In this document: positions 1 through 11,032 of the stretch, piece by piece
Layout of the letters: the number at the start of each line of letters is the position of its first letter
Position numbering within the stretch: the stretch's first letter is position 1
Source: Bacillota bacterium
GTDB taxonomy: Bacteria > Bacillota > Clostridia > Clostridiales > Clostridiaceae
DNA length: 64,000 bases
Direction of reading: 5' to 3'
Assembly (NCBI GenBank): GCA_021781745.1
Contig: JAJXWH010000002.1
Span: forward strand, 133,974 to 197,973
Translations under genes and position numbers: made by a program
The notes under the pieces: generated by a model
What the model was told of the DNA's origin: nothing
The model's input: only the letters and a program-made list of their open reading frames with translations
The model's database searches: none

Positions 1-241
1 AATCAGATGTACCTGTTTCCTCCATGGGAATAGCTGCATTCCCATCCTTACTCATCTGCCCAGGACCACCAGCAAAAATCACATTAAATTCTTTAGCCAT
101 TGCCGCAAGCTTGGCCTTATCTGTTTGACCCATTGCAAACATAACAATAAATAGTGCCAATAGGAGTGTTAACATATCTGAATATGGAAGGAGCCATGCT
201 TCATCAACATGCTCTTCATGATGCTGTTTTTTTCTACTCAT
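1..241 (-). CDS. motB: Flagellar motor stator protein MotB, N-terminal part (cut by window edge)
   Basis: The first 80 residues of MotB, the stator subunit that anchors the motor to peptidoglycan and, with MotA, conducts the ions that drive flagellar rotation. The N-terminus has a short charged cytoplasmic segment followed by a single membrane span beginning PYSDMLTLLLALFIVM. The Asp in this span (about residue 22) sits where the essential ion-binding aspartate lies in the family. The OmpA-like peptidoglycan-binding domain would lie beyond the left edge. The gene starts 17 bases after the motA stop, so the two are surely cotranscribed. The ATG at 239-241 is preceded by a GGAG-type site inside the spacer. 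The identification is firm; only completeness is unknown. Confidence 0.93.
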   Translation of the reverse strand, partial: MSRKKQHHEEHVDEAWLLPYSDMLTLLLALFIVMFAMGQTDKAKLAAMAKEFNVIFAGGPGQMSKDGNAAIPMEETGTSD

Positions 242-258
242 GACTATTCTCCTTTACA

Positions 259-1041
259 CTATTTATCATTATTTTCTTCAAATCTAATTCTTTGTTTTGG
301 TTCTAACATACCTACTAGCTTTCTTTCAATACTCTTTGGATTATTCCCAGCTTGAATAGCTAAGATTCCTTCAAGCATAATGTTCATATTTCTTATTTCT
401 TCTTGAGATTTTCTTTTTAATCTATTTGCAAATGGATGATAAAGCACATATCCAGTAAAAATACCATAAACAGTTGCAACGAAGGCTGAAGATATACTTT
501 CTCCAAGTTTTGCAATATCATCAAGATTTCCAAGTGCACCAATTAGTCCAATAACCGCTCCTAAAACTCCTAGAGTTGGTGCTGTACTACCTGCTGTTGT
601 AAACACTGTAGCACCCAAACGATGTCTCTCTTCCATACTATCAATTTCTATTTCTAAAACTTCCTTTATAAGGTCAGGTTCCAAACCGTCAACTACCATT
701 TCCAACCCTTTTTTCATAAACTTATTTTCTAAGCCTTGAATCGTACTTTCAAGAGATAGTAATCCATCTCTTCTAGTTGTTTGAGACATTTCTACAAGCT
801 GCACTATAATTTCAGCAGGATCTTGTTTATTCTTTTCACTAAAAAGAACACCAAAAATTTTAGGAATCTTAAGAAACTCTCCTCTTGGAAAAGAATTCAT
901 TACCGCAAGTATCGTACCAACAACTATTACCATTATTGCTTCTCCACTTAGCAGTATTGTTACACTTGCTCCTTTTAGAAGTAACCCTGTAATTACGACT
1001 ATAAAACCTCCAATAATACCAATAAGCAAAAATATATCCAT
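259..1041 (-). CDS. motA: Flagellar motor stator protein MotA
   Basis: MotA, the four-helix membrane subunit of the flagellar stator, which forms the ion channel with MotB and pushes on the rotor protein FliG. At about 260 residues it has the usual length. The N-terminal span starts MDIFLLIGIIGGF; a long charged cytoplasmic loop follows, then the hallmark third and fourth spans with TAPTLGVLGAVIGLIGAL and a C-terminal basic tail. The open frame extends upstream to 1080, but the ATG at 1039-1041 is chosen because AAGGGGG lies 5-11 bases before it and the residues before it do not resemble MotA. It is followed directly by motB. Confidence 0.95.
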   Translation of the reverse strand: MDIFLLIGIIGGFIVVITGLLLKGASVTILLSGEAIMVIVVGTILAVMNSFPRGEFLKIPKIFGVLFSEKNKQDPAEIIVQLVEMSQTTRRDGLLSLESTIQGLENKFMKKGLEMVVDGLEPDLIKEVLEIEIDSMEERHRLGATVFTTAGSTAPTLGVLGAVIGLIGALGNLDDIAKLGESISSAFVATVYGIFTGYVLYHPFANRLKRKSQEEIRNMNIMLEGILAIQAGNNPKSIERKLVGMLEPKQRIRFEENNDK

Positions 1042-1281
1042 TTTTGTCCCCCTTTTTGTAACTCTGCATATATACAACAAATTTTTAAATTATGTTTCTA
1101 AATATAATTCTACGATTTTCTTCTTAATATCTTTTTATTTTTTTACTTAATACTACAAAAATATCTCACCAATAATATAATACCATAATATTAAATATTG
1201 GAAAACTATATTTTGACATATTATCCTATATAAATTTTACTTCTTTTTACAAATACTTGCTCATTAATTTTTAAGTAAAAA

Positions 1282-1315
1282 ATAAACACTTGTGTGCGAA
1301 ACAGCAAGTGTTTAT
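1282..1315 (-). terminator. Rho-independent terminator after the GH1 gene
   Basis: Inverted repeat ATAAACACTTG / CAAGTGTTTAT with an 11-base loop. On the minus strand the stem runs straight into a T run, about 20 bases after the stop of the GH1 glucosidase. It separates the glucan locus from the motility genes. Confidence 0.85.
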
Positions 1316-1337
1316 CTATTTTTAGTATGAAATTTTT

Positions 1338-3219
<1,882 letters not shown>

Positions 3220-6200
3220 TTACTCTGCTTTAAGTGAAACATTATCAATATATACTTTTGTTAATGCAGGGTTGCTTGTGTTACCAAATAAGAATTTTAG
3301 TTGAGCAACATCATCTTTAGGCATTGTGAATTCTATAGTTACATGTTGTTTAGTAGGTGTAAGTGATACAGTTTTTGATGCATATGAATTATACTTAGCA
3401 TTTTCTTGGATCTCAGCCACTATATCTCTATCTTCATCAGCCCAAGCATCAAATTCTAAAATATACTTAACACCATTCGATAAATTTATATTATTACTAT
3501 ATAACATTGCATCCCAAGGATTTGTACCTAATCCTGTAACATCAATAGCTGCTGCTTTACCTGTATCATTTGTTGTGCTAAAATCTGCGAATGCACCAGC
3601 TGAAGTTGTAGCAAAATATCCCCAATTGTCAAATTCAGAAGAGAAATCTCCATTAGTAATAAGATTATCATTATTTACTGTTCCTGCTGCTGCATTTATA
3701 GTTTGACTTACTTTTGCATCATCAAAACCATTAGATTTTACAACAATATTGTAATCACCTTTTTCAGTAAATATACTCTTATCTAATGTTACTTCACCGC
3801 TTGTTGTTGTATTATATAATCCTGCATCAATAGTATTATCATTAACAGTTACTCCTGTTATTGAATCTTTCCAGCCACTATCTCCACCTGCATAAGCAAT
3901 ATTAATATCATTTCCAATTTCATTATCTGTAGTATCCGGTACTAATGTTGCTGGCATTTTAACTGGTGCATTCTTTACTCTAAGTGAAACATTATCAATA
4001 TATACTTTTCCTAATGCAGGGCTACTTGTATTACCCATACAGAATTTTAATTGTGCGGTATCATCTTTAGGCATTGTGAAATTCAATATTACATGCTGCT
4101 TATCAGGTTTAAGTGATAATGTTTTTGATGTATAAGAAGTATAATTGGCATTTTCCTCAATTTTAGCCACTATATCTCTAGCTTGATCAGCCCAAGCATC
4201 AAATTCTAAAGTATAGCTCACACCCTTTGATAATTTCATATCATTACTATATAACATTACATTCCAATTTGAGTCACCTAATGCTTTAACATCAATAGCA
4301 GCTGCTTTATTTGCATCATCTGTTATACTAAAATCTGCTTTTGAAGCAGGAGTACCTTGGTTGTCCATAGTTTGCCAATAGTTATATCCTAAGCTAAAAT
4401 CTCCATTTTTGATTGGATATAAATCAACACCATCATAATTTACATTGTTATTTGTTGTTCTTATAAGTTGAATATCATGAATATAAACATCACCATCAGC
4501 ATTACCCATTAAAAATTGTGTAATTGAATTTACATCAGTGATTCCTTTTGGCATAGTAAATTCATAATCATATTCACTGTCTTCTGTTGTTAAATTAAAT
4601 GTATTTTGTGCATATGTTGTTTGTCCGTCTTTAGATGCAAATCTTACATCCATTGGTCTATCTTTAGATGCACTTGCTTTAAATGTAAGCTTATAGACAT
4701 CGCTTTGTAATAAATTAGTTCCTGATTGGGATAATATAACACTATTTTTATCTCCTGCAACAGGTATTGTTATATCAGCTTCTTTTTTATCCTTATCGCT
4801 CTTAATTGTAGCGCCTTCACCTTTGAAGTCCCAGAATCCCATTCCGTTATCTCCTAAATTAAAATCACCATTGTAAATATGATTACCGTTATCTAATGGT
4901 TCTTTTGCAGTGCTTGCATTATCTTCTACATCTGCATCAGATTCTGTTACTTCTACATCATTAAGGTTAATATTAACATCATCAGTTAATCCAAGATTAA
5001 ATTCTAGTCTACCATGAACATTAGGTGTATCTTTCATTACAAATGAATATTCATATTCTTTTTCTTCAGTTGTAAGATCTACTTTAAAAGCATCTGAATA
5101 CTTAGTGTATCCTCTATCTGCACCACCACCAAATTGAGCTTGTACTGATGCATTCTTATCTGCTTTTGCTTTAAACTTTAATGTATATTTTTTATTAAGT
5201 CTTAAAGGAACATGGTCAACTAACTGAACTCCGTAGTTTACAGTTCCACCTTTTTTAATATCAATATCTAATCCATTATCGTTCGTAAATGTAGCTTGAC
5301 CTCCACTTACTGTAAGGAAATTCCAGTTATCAAAAGAAAGATTGTCCGCATCAGTAGCTTTTATATTTTTAAACGAAGGATCCAAAATATAGCTTCCATT
5401 AGCTAAAGGAGTTCTTGCCCCTACTAATGGACCTTCATAAGTTGCTGGATTCGCATGTACTGGATATTGGCCATTTAAATCATATACTCTTACATAATCT
5501 ACTTTCATTTGTGCTGATTTAAACGAATCATCTGGTTCTACATTCCCATCATACGCTCCTCCTACTGCCATATTTAAAATAATATAGAAATTTCTATCAA
5601 ATGGCGCTGGATAAGCATATGGTGCTGGTTGATCATTACCTTGGCTGAACCAATTATTAGCTGTATAATATAATTCTCCATCAACATACCATCTAATTTC
5701 ACCTGGCTCCCATTCTACTGAATAAATGTGCTTCCCTGAAATATCTTTTCCTTCTGGGAATGTATAATGACCACCACTAGATGTGTTATTAGGCCATTCC
5801 TTACCAAAATGAATTGTTCCCCACACATTATTAGGATGTCCTCCTTTAGCCTCCATGATATCTATTTCTCCGCCACTAGCCCATTTTCCATATATGTTAT
5901 CATCATCTGGAAGCATCCAAAATGCAGGCCATAATCCTTGTCCTTTTGGCATAGTAATAGCCGCCTCGATTTTTCCATAAGTTTTGCTAAACTTTCCTAA
6001 TGTTCTAATTCTTGCTGATGAATATTTCTTTCCACCAAATTGATCTGGATTATCTTCTTTTCTTGCTTCTATTACAAGATTTCCATCTTCTACTTTTGTA
6101 TTTTGATCAGTATAATATTCCTTTTCATTATTTCCCCAATCTACTGCACCATATTCAGCACCATTTCCATATTGATAACTCCATTTATTAGGATCTAAGC

Positions 6201-7011
6201 TAGTACCATTAAATTCATCACTCCATACCAATTTCCACTTATCTTGTTCTTGATTAGAATTTCCAGGGTTCGAACCTGAATTCTCGGAATTTGACCCCGA
6301 ATTTCCTGATGATGAGCTGTGTGATGATGAATTTTTAGATGCTATACTACTTGGCAAAGTCTCAGTAGTTGTTGGCTTATCAGCTTGTTTCGTAACACCA
6401 ACACCTTTATTATCAAAAGCTTTAACAGCCTGTGGTATTTCTCCCACAGCCTCTCCAGTATTACTAAAGTTATATTCCTTATTGTCTATTATAACTTTAC
6501 CAGTTTGCATTGCTCCTGACGATGCAAGGGAATATACTTTTCCATTAACTTCAACTACTCCTGTTTGCATTGCCCCTGATGCATCTGTAAAGTACCAGGT
6601 TTCTTTGTCATTTACCCAACCTGTTTTCATTGCTCCAGTTGTATCGGTAAAATACCAAGTTCCTCTATCATTTATCCATCCAGTTTGCATTGCTCCCGAT
6701 GTATCAGTAAAGTACCAGATTCCTTTATCATTTACCCATCCCGTTTGCATTGCTCCTGATGCATCTGCAAAGTACCAGATTCCGTTATCATTTATCCACC
6801 CGGTCTTCATTACTCCTGATTCATCAAAATTATACCATTTACCATCTATTAGCTTCCAATTTGTAGCTAATCCACTATCATCTACATAACTCCAACTACC
6901 ATTATCTGTTGACTGTTTCCATTCAGCATTTACTCCACTTTGGAGCATTACTGGTATCATGCTTGCTGCAATTGCTCCAGCTATAATTTTCTTCAATTTT
7001 ATACTTTTCAT
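3220..7011 (-). CDS. Large surface GH16 endo-beta-1,3-glucanase with cell-wall-binding repeats and four CBM modules
   Basis: A secreted 1263-residue modular enzyme. Residues 1-29 are a signal peptide ending VNA. Residues 30-190 hold about eight 20-residue choline-binding-type repeats (pattern GWINDNGIWYFADASGAMQT), which in this family bind wall teichoic acid. A Ser/Asn/Gly linker spans about 220-255. The GH16 domain is at 258-510 with catalytic motif GEIDIMEAK (nucleophile Glu382, acid/base Glu387) and the C-terminal strand VDYVRVYD; it is of laminarinase type, not lichenase type. Four CBM4/9-like jelly rolls follow (about 535-690, 705-850, 865-1010, 1115-1260), with a small beta-rich linker domain at 1017-1110. 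The third and fourth CBMs are recent duplicates. The likely role is cutting beta-1,3-glucan while held on the cell surface. It follows the GH94 gene, separated by a 17-bp perfect inverted repeat. The start is set by AAGGGGGA before ATG. Confidence 0.9.
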   Translation of the reverse strand: MKSIKLKKIIAGAIAASMIPVMLQSGVNAEWKQSTDNGSWSYVDDSGLATNWKLIDGKWYNFDESGVMKTGWINDNGIWYFADASGAMQTGWVNDKGIWYFTDTSGAMQTGWINDRGTWYFTDTTGAMKTGWVNDKETWYFTDASGAMQTGVVEVNGKVYSLASSGAMQTGKVIIDNKEYNFSNTGEAVGEIPQAVKAFDNKGVGVTKQADKPTTTETLPSSIASKNSSSHSSSSGNSGSNSENSGSNPGNSNQEQDKWKLVWSDEFNGTSLDPNKWSYQYGNGAEYGAVDWGNNEKEYYTDQNTKVEDGNLVIEARKEDNPDQFGGKKYSSARIRTLGKFSKTYGKIEAAITMPKGQGLWPAFWMLPDDDNIYGKWASGGEIDIMEAKGGHPNNVWGTIHFGKEWPNNTSSGGHYTFPEGKDISGKHIYSVEWEPGEIRWYVDGELYYTANNWFSQGNDQPAPYAYPAPFDRNFYIILNMAVGGAYDGNVEPDDSFKSAQMKVDYVRVYDLNGQYPVHANPATYEGPLVGARTPLANGSYILDPSFKNIKATDADNLSFDNWNFLTVSGGQATFTNDNGLDIDIKKGGTVNYGVQLVDHVPLRLNKKYTLKFKAKADKNASVQAQFGGGADRGYTKYSDAFKVDLTTEEKEYEYSFVMKDTPNVHGRLEFNLGLTDDVNINLNDVEVTESDADVEDNASTAKEPLDNGNHIYNGDFNLGDNGMGFWDFKGEGATIKSDKDKKEADITIPVAGDKNSVILSQSGTNLLQSDVYKLTFKASASKDRPMDVRFASKDGQTTYAQNTFNLTTEDSEYDYEFTMPKGITDVNSITQFLMGNADGDVYIHDIQLIRTTNNNVNYDGVDLYPIKNGDFSLGYNYWQTMDNQGTPASKADFSITDDANKAAAIDVKALGDSNWNVMLYSNDMKLSKGVSYTLEFDAWADQARDIVAKIEENANYTSYTSKTLSLKPDKQHVILNFTMPKDDTAQLKFCMGNTSSPALGKVYIDNVSLRVKNAPVKMPATLVPDTTDNEIGNDINIAYAGGDSGWKDSITGVTVNDNTIDAGLYNTTTSGEVTLDKSIFTEKGDYNIVVKSNGFDDAKVSQTINAAAGTVNNDNLITNGDFSSEFDNWGYFATTSAGAFADFSTTNDTGKAAAIDVTGLGTNPWDAMLYSNNINLSNGVKYILEFDAWADEDRDIVAEIQENAKYNSYASKTVSLTPTKQHVTIEFTMPKDDVAQLKFLFGNTSNPALTKVYIDNVSLKAE
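3232..4419 (-). repeat. Duplicated CBM-coding segment (two copies)
   Basis: The segments 3232-3669 and 3982-4419 encode the fourth and third CBM of the glucanase. They are clearly one duplication: both read LEFDAWAD..RDIVA.I.ENA, then S.KT.SL.P.KQHV, FTMPKDD.AQLKF and KVYIDNVSL. The two other CBMs of the protein are much more diverged. Confidence 0.85.
6562..6801 (-). repeat. 60-bp tandem coding repeats (cell-wall-binding motif)
   Basis: Four consecutive 60-bp units encode near-identical 20-residue repeats of the type GW(I/V)ND(K/N/R)G.WYFTD.SGAMQT (residues 71-150). More degenerate units continue on both sides. Such DNA is prone to unequal recombination, so repeat number may vary between strains. 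Confidence 0.85.
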
Positions 7012-7034
7012 TAATAATAATCCCCCTTGTTAAC

Positions 7035-7044
7035 TAACCGTTTA
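7035..7044. promoter_or_regulatory. Candidate LacI/CcpA-type operator upstream of the GH16/CBM gene
   Basis: The leader contains TAACCGTTTA, an imperfect CG-centred palindrome of the kind bound by LacI-family regulators; the wider sequence TGTAAACGGTTAGT partly matches a cre site. A LacI-family gene lies two genes upstream. The match is imperfect and is only a candidate. Confidence 0.35.
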
Positions 7045-7061
7045 CAGTTTTTCACTTTTAA

Positions 7062-7099
7062 CTATTATTTATAGATACTTTTGTATCTATAAATAATAG
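7062..7099 (-). other. 17-bp perfect inverted repeat with 4-base loop between GH94 and GH16 genes
   Basis: The arms CTATTATTTATAGATAC and GTATCTATAAATAATAG flank AAAA (minus strand). The hairpin begins 20 bases after the GH94 stop and ends about 50 bases before the GH16 start. No T run follows it on the minus strand, so it does not look like a classical terminator. It could be an mRNA processing or stabilising structure, or a protein-binding palindrome. Confidence 0.75.
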
Positions 7100-7118
7100 A
7101 ATTTTAATTAGTAATATC

Positions 7119-9821
7119 TTATTTAAGAACAACTTTTATTTTATGTTTAATATTTTCATCAAGTGAAGTTATTACATTTCTATCAATAATAGGTTGTCCA
7201 GCAAATTTATATTCTTCACCATTTATATAAATTTCTTTTACTCTATAGTCACCATATTCTTTTTCACCTTCATTTATATATTCAATCTTAAGCTTTCTTT
7301 CTGCAAAGTTCATTTCAATAGCAGCTTTATTTTCAACATCAAATTGCTTTAATAAAATCTTAGGTTCAAAGGCTAAATTACCCATTTTACCTTTTACACC
7401 AAACATTTCAGATAGTACTGTTAATATGAGCCAGCTTGCTGATCCAGTTAAATAATGATACATTCCTCTTCCACGTTCGTTTATATATTCAGGTACACCT
7501 GGATATATCCTGCTGATATCAAAGTTATTGCAATGACTATAAAGTGTATCAATAACCTTAAATCCTTCGAATGCAAAGCCTCTTTGATAAAGTGCATTTG
7601 CATACATAATTGCCATGTGGCTAAATACTGCTCCATTTTCTTTGTGTCCATATGCAAAGCCAAACATTCTTCCTAAATCGGTTTTTACTTCATTAAAGTT
7701 AGTATTTAATCTGTAACCACCAACAGCTTTATCATAAAGATATTTATCAGCTGCTTTAATAATACTTTCAACCTGTTCTTCTGTTGCAGTATTGCTCATA
7801 ATAGTAAACACTTGTCCAGTAAGCATCATGCGAGTTCCTGATTCGCCATCTCCCTCAACTCTTCTAGCGTTATTATCATAATAGCCGTTATACCAGCTGT
7901 AACCAGCTTTATTGCTTATCCACTCATTTTTTTGAATGTGTTCTTTAAGCCATTTTGCCTTTCCTTCAATATTAGAAATTAATTCATCACAGTCTATGTT
8001 AGCTACTTTTCCGCTAATATTATGTTTACATTTATCACAATAATTTTTTAATATATTTTGTTTTTCTTCTACGTTGTCGTAAACTTCATTATTACCAGTT
8101 AAAAGTAATTGTAATTCTTCAGCCAACTCTATGTTTTTTACTTTCTTTATATCTCTTAAGTATTTTAATAACTCTACAATATCTATAAGATTTCCTCCAT
8201 AAAGAGCACTAAAAGCAACACTTTCACCGTGTTTCTCTGCCATATCAAGTCCATCATTCCAGTCTGCACCATGTAATTTTAAATTATTATGCTCTCCAAC
8301 ATCATAAAATGCTGTTAAATGTTGTACTAAAAGATGTTCTAAAATAGTTCCTTTGTATTCTTCAGAATTTTCTGTACGAACTTTATTACCTTGACTTAAA
8401 TCCCATAAATGATCTTTTTCTGTGCCTCTTCCTACTTGAAGATCTTTAAAATAGTTTTGTTTTTCCAAAAGAAAATTTATATCTCCTGTTTGTTCAATAT
8501 ATAGCTTAGTTGTTAAGAAAGGCCATGCTCCATGATCCATCCAAACACGAACTATATTATTTCTATCTGCTATAAATTCACCTTGCTTTGTTCCTATAAT
8601 AGTAGCATTTGTTCCATCAATACGAACTCCACCAAAGTTATCTAATAGCATCCCTCTAACATTGCTTGGGTCCATAGCTAAAAGTGCTAAGCAGTCTTGC
8701 CATAAATCTCTCCAGCCTCGTCCGCCTTTACCATAATCATGGTGAGGTAAAAATGAACAGCCATAAATCCTTCTAAGCATTGGTTGAAAGTTAACCCAAT
8801 ACATCCAATTATCAAATTGTTTATCCTCTGTTTCATATGAAATATTAATTTTTTTATCCCAATATGCTTTAGTTTCCTCAAGAAGCTTATCAAAAGCGAT
8901 TTCTTTCAAATTGCTTTCTGCAATACTATTAAAATCAGATTTTGAATCTCCAAAACCTATTGCTACTATATATGTTTTAGACTCATTAGGTTCAATTTTT
9001 ACCTCATCAAAACGAATAGCTCCAATTGCCTCATAACCTTCTAATTTTGTATCCGCCTTAACTTTAAATTCCTCATTTAATAAAACACTCTTTGGAACTT
9101 CAAATGATCCGCCTTCTCCAATATATTCTTCTACTATTGGACAAAAACTTACTGGCTTTTCTCCATCACCTGTTGCTGCAATTACTCCATAAACAACAGT
9201 ATTTTTCTTATGTCCTCTTTCATCAAATGTTAATGTAGGATTCACTATAATTCCATCATCTATAGTTTCTATTCTATTTAAAAGAGAAGTTACATGTCTA
9301 TGATCCCTAATATTATCTGCTGAACGACAATATAATGGTATTGCTACTGTTGGCGTTACTTTTTTAGATTTATTACTTGTATTAGTAATTGTTACTTTCA
9401 TTAATTCTATTTTGTCATCATTAGAAGGTACAAAAGATATTATTTCACTTTTTATGCCATATTTCTTTGACTTCCTAGTCATCTTATGACACATAATTCC
9501 TGCTTCCAATTCTGTTTCTTCTTTATCCTCACTAAAAGCTTCTGCTTGCTGAGCTGCTGAAACTCCTGTAGCTGACCATGCGCCTATTCCATCAACATAC
9601 ACCCAAAAATTTCTTGATGACTTATTATTATGAAGCTCTTCACTACTTACTGGTGCAAGTAAAAATGTGTTTTGTCCCATCTTACAATCTCCATTTAAAG
9701 TTGGAGTTATGCTAGACATAACTCCAGCCTCATTTGCAAGTGGAAAATACAAATAGCTATTATTTTCTGGATTTTTAAGCTTAAACGTTCCTTTATTATC
9801 TACAAATTTACAATTTGCCAT
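7119..9821 (-). CDS. GH94 glycoside phosphorylase, candidate laminaribiose phosphorylase
   Basis: A cytoplasmic 900-residue GH94 phosphorylase, which splits a beta-glucoside with phosphate to give glucose-1-phosphate. The motif GRGWRDLWQDCLALL (about 368-382) and the active-site stretch HGADWNDGLDMA (about 517-528) are typical; the Asp of WND is the general acid position in GH94. No signal peptide is seen. Length and context (GH16 beta-1,3-glucanase directly downstream, LacI regulator directly upstream) suit laminaribiose phosphorylase, but cellobiose phosphorylase is close in sequence and cannot be excluded by eye. It starts 41 bases after the LacI gene and is probably cotranscribed with it. 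The start has AAAGGTGG ahead of ATG. Confidence 0.82.
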   Translation of the reverse strand: MANCKFVDNKGTFKLKNPENNSYLYFPLANEAGVMSSITPTLNGDCKMGQNTFLLAPVSSEELHNNKSSRNFWVYVDGIGAWSATGVSAAQQAEAFSEDKEETELEAGIMCHKMTRKSKKYGIKSEIISFVPSNDDKIELMKVTITNTSNKSKKVTPTVAIPLYCRSADNIRDHRHVTSLLNRIETIDDGIIVNPTLTFDERGHKKNTVVYGVIAATGDGEKPVSFCPIVEEYIGEGGSFEVPKSVLLNEEFKVKADTKLEGYEAIGAIRFDEVKIEPNESKTYIVAIGFGDSKSDFNSIAESNLKEIAFDKLLEETKAYWDKKINISYETEDKQFDNWMYWVNFQPMLRRIYGCSFLPHHDYGKGGRGWRDLWQDCLALLAMDPSNVRGMLLDNFGGVRIDGTNATIIGTKQGEFIADRNNIVRVWMDHGAWPFLTTKLYIEQTGDINFLLEKQNYFKDLQVGRGTEKDHLWDLSQGNKVRTENSEEYKGTILEHLLVQHLTAFYDVGEHNNLKLHGADWNDGLDMAEKHGESVAFSALYGGNLIDIVELLKYLRDIKKVKNIELAEELQLLLTGNNEVYDNVEEKQNILKNYCDKCKHNISGKVANIDCDELISNIEGKAKWLKEHIQKNEWISNKAGYSWYNGYYDNNARRVEGDGESGTRMMLTGQVFTIMSNTATEEQVESIIKAADKYLYDKAVGGYRLNTNFNEVKTDLGRMFGFAYGHKENGAVFSHMAIMYANALYQRGFAFEGFKVIDTLYSHCNNFDISRIYPGVPEYINERGRGMYHYLTGSASWLILTVLSEMFGVKGKMGNLAFEPKILLKQFDVENKAAIEMNFAERKLKIEYINEGEKEYGDYRVKEIYINGEEYKFAGQPIIDRNVITSLDENIKHKIKVVLK

Positions 9822-9862
9822 GCCACGAAAACCACCTTTATAATATTTTATTAAATATATTA

Positions 9863-10900
9863 TTATTTTTTATCTATTTCTACTAAATCTATTTTCTTAC
9901 AAGAATCTCTTTCAATAAGTTGTACTGGTATAATTTTATTAATTTTGAGTTTAGCTTTTTCATTAATTTGCTTTACTAATAAATCAACTGCAGTTTTCCC
10001 AATTTCTTTACGATCTTGTCTTATAGTTGTTAATTTAGGTGTAATATATCTCGCTAACTCTATATCATCATATCCTATTATTGAAATATCATCTGGCACA
10101 CTTAAACCTTCCTCTTTCAATGCATCAATTGCTCCAATTGCTATCTTATCTGCGGATACAAAGACTGCTGTTGGTATTTCTTTAAGCTTCAGTAAACCTT
10201 TCATTGCACCATAACCACCACTAACATCAAAATTTACTCCATCTGCAATATATCCATCAATTATTTCTAAATTAAATTTCTCCATAGCTTTTTCATAGCC
10301 TTTTCTTCTTATTATGCTTGGCCAGTTATCTAATTTGTTTGCACCAGTTATATGTGCAATTTTTCTATGTCCTAAATCATATAAATACTTAATAGCCAAA
10401 TAACAACCATTTAAGTTATCTGAAGTTACCGTTGATGTATTTTTATTAATCATATCTATTACTACAATAGGGAAATCACTTTCTATAAGCTCTAAAGTTT
10501 CTTTATCATATGGGTCCGTACAAATTATAGCGATTCCATCTACACACCTATATTTAAAATATTCTAAAAAAGTATCATTCTTTAATCTATCATTTTTAGA
10601 ACCAAATAATAATGAGTATCCTTGTTTATCTGCTTGATTTTTAAAAGCTTCTATTACGCCTGAAAAGAAAGAATGATTAAGTCCAACTCCAAGATTTTCA
10701 AAATATACAATACCTAATGTCCATGTTTTCTTGGTTGATAAGAACTGAGCTTGTGCATTTGGCAAAAATTTTTCCTCGCTCAGAATTTTTTGTATTTTAG
10801 CTCTAGTTTTATCACTTACATCAGGATAATTGTTTATTACTTTTGAAACTGTAGTTGGAGAAACTCCTGCTATTTTTGCTATTTCATAAATTGTACTCAT
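9863..10900 (-). CDS. LacI-family transcriptional regulator
   Basis: A 345-residue LacI/GalR repressor with full architecture. The N-terminal helix-turn-helix reads TIYEIAKIAGVSPTTVSKVIN, then the hinge helix region (FLPNAQAQFLSTKK), then a periplasmic-binding-protein-like sensor domain with GYDDIELARYITPKLTTIRQD near the end. It probably represses the GH94 and GH16 genes downstream, responding to a sugar from beta-glucan breakdown; both target and effector are inference. GAGGAG lies 13 bases before the ATG, slightly far. It is one of two local control systems, the other being the two-component pair at 25743-29246. Confidence 0.9.
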   Translation of the reverse strand: MSTIYEIAKIAGVSPTTVSKVINNYPDVSDKTRAKIQKILSEEKFLPNAQAQFLSTKKTWTLGIVYFENLGVGLNHSFFSGVIEAFKNQADKQGYSLLFGSKNDRLKNDTFLEYFKYRCVDGIAIICTDPYDKETLELIESDFPIVVIDMINKNTSTVTSDNLNGCYLAIKYLYDLGHRKIAHITGANKLDNWPSIIRRKGYEKAMEKFNLEIIDGYIADGVNFDVSGGYGAMKGLLKLKEIPTAVFVSADKIAIGAIDALKEEGLSVPDDISIIGYDDIELARYITPKLTTIRQDRKEIGKTAVDLLVKQINEKAKLKINKIIPVQLIERDSCKKIDLVEIDKK

Positions 10901-11032
10901 ATTTTCATAGTTTCTCCTCTAATCGGTAAATCTTTATACTTATTACCTCCAAAAACATCATAAATTTAAATCTTTTTTTACTTTTTGTATTCTATTTCAG
11001 CCTATTTCTAAATAAACATATCTGCATATTTA

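Noticed and set aside
869-1069. 66-codon minus-strand frame overlapping motA
   Set aside because: It is an alternate frame of the motA 5' end, rich in Trp/Tyr/Ser as expected of a shadow.
6265-6277. tRNA T-arm-like sequence AGGGTTCGAACCT
   Set aside because: It lies in frame within the Ser/Asn/Gly linker of the GH16/CBM protein; no acceptor stem, D arm or anticodon arm surrounds it.
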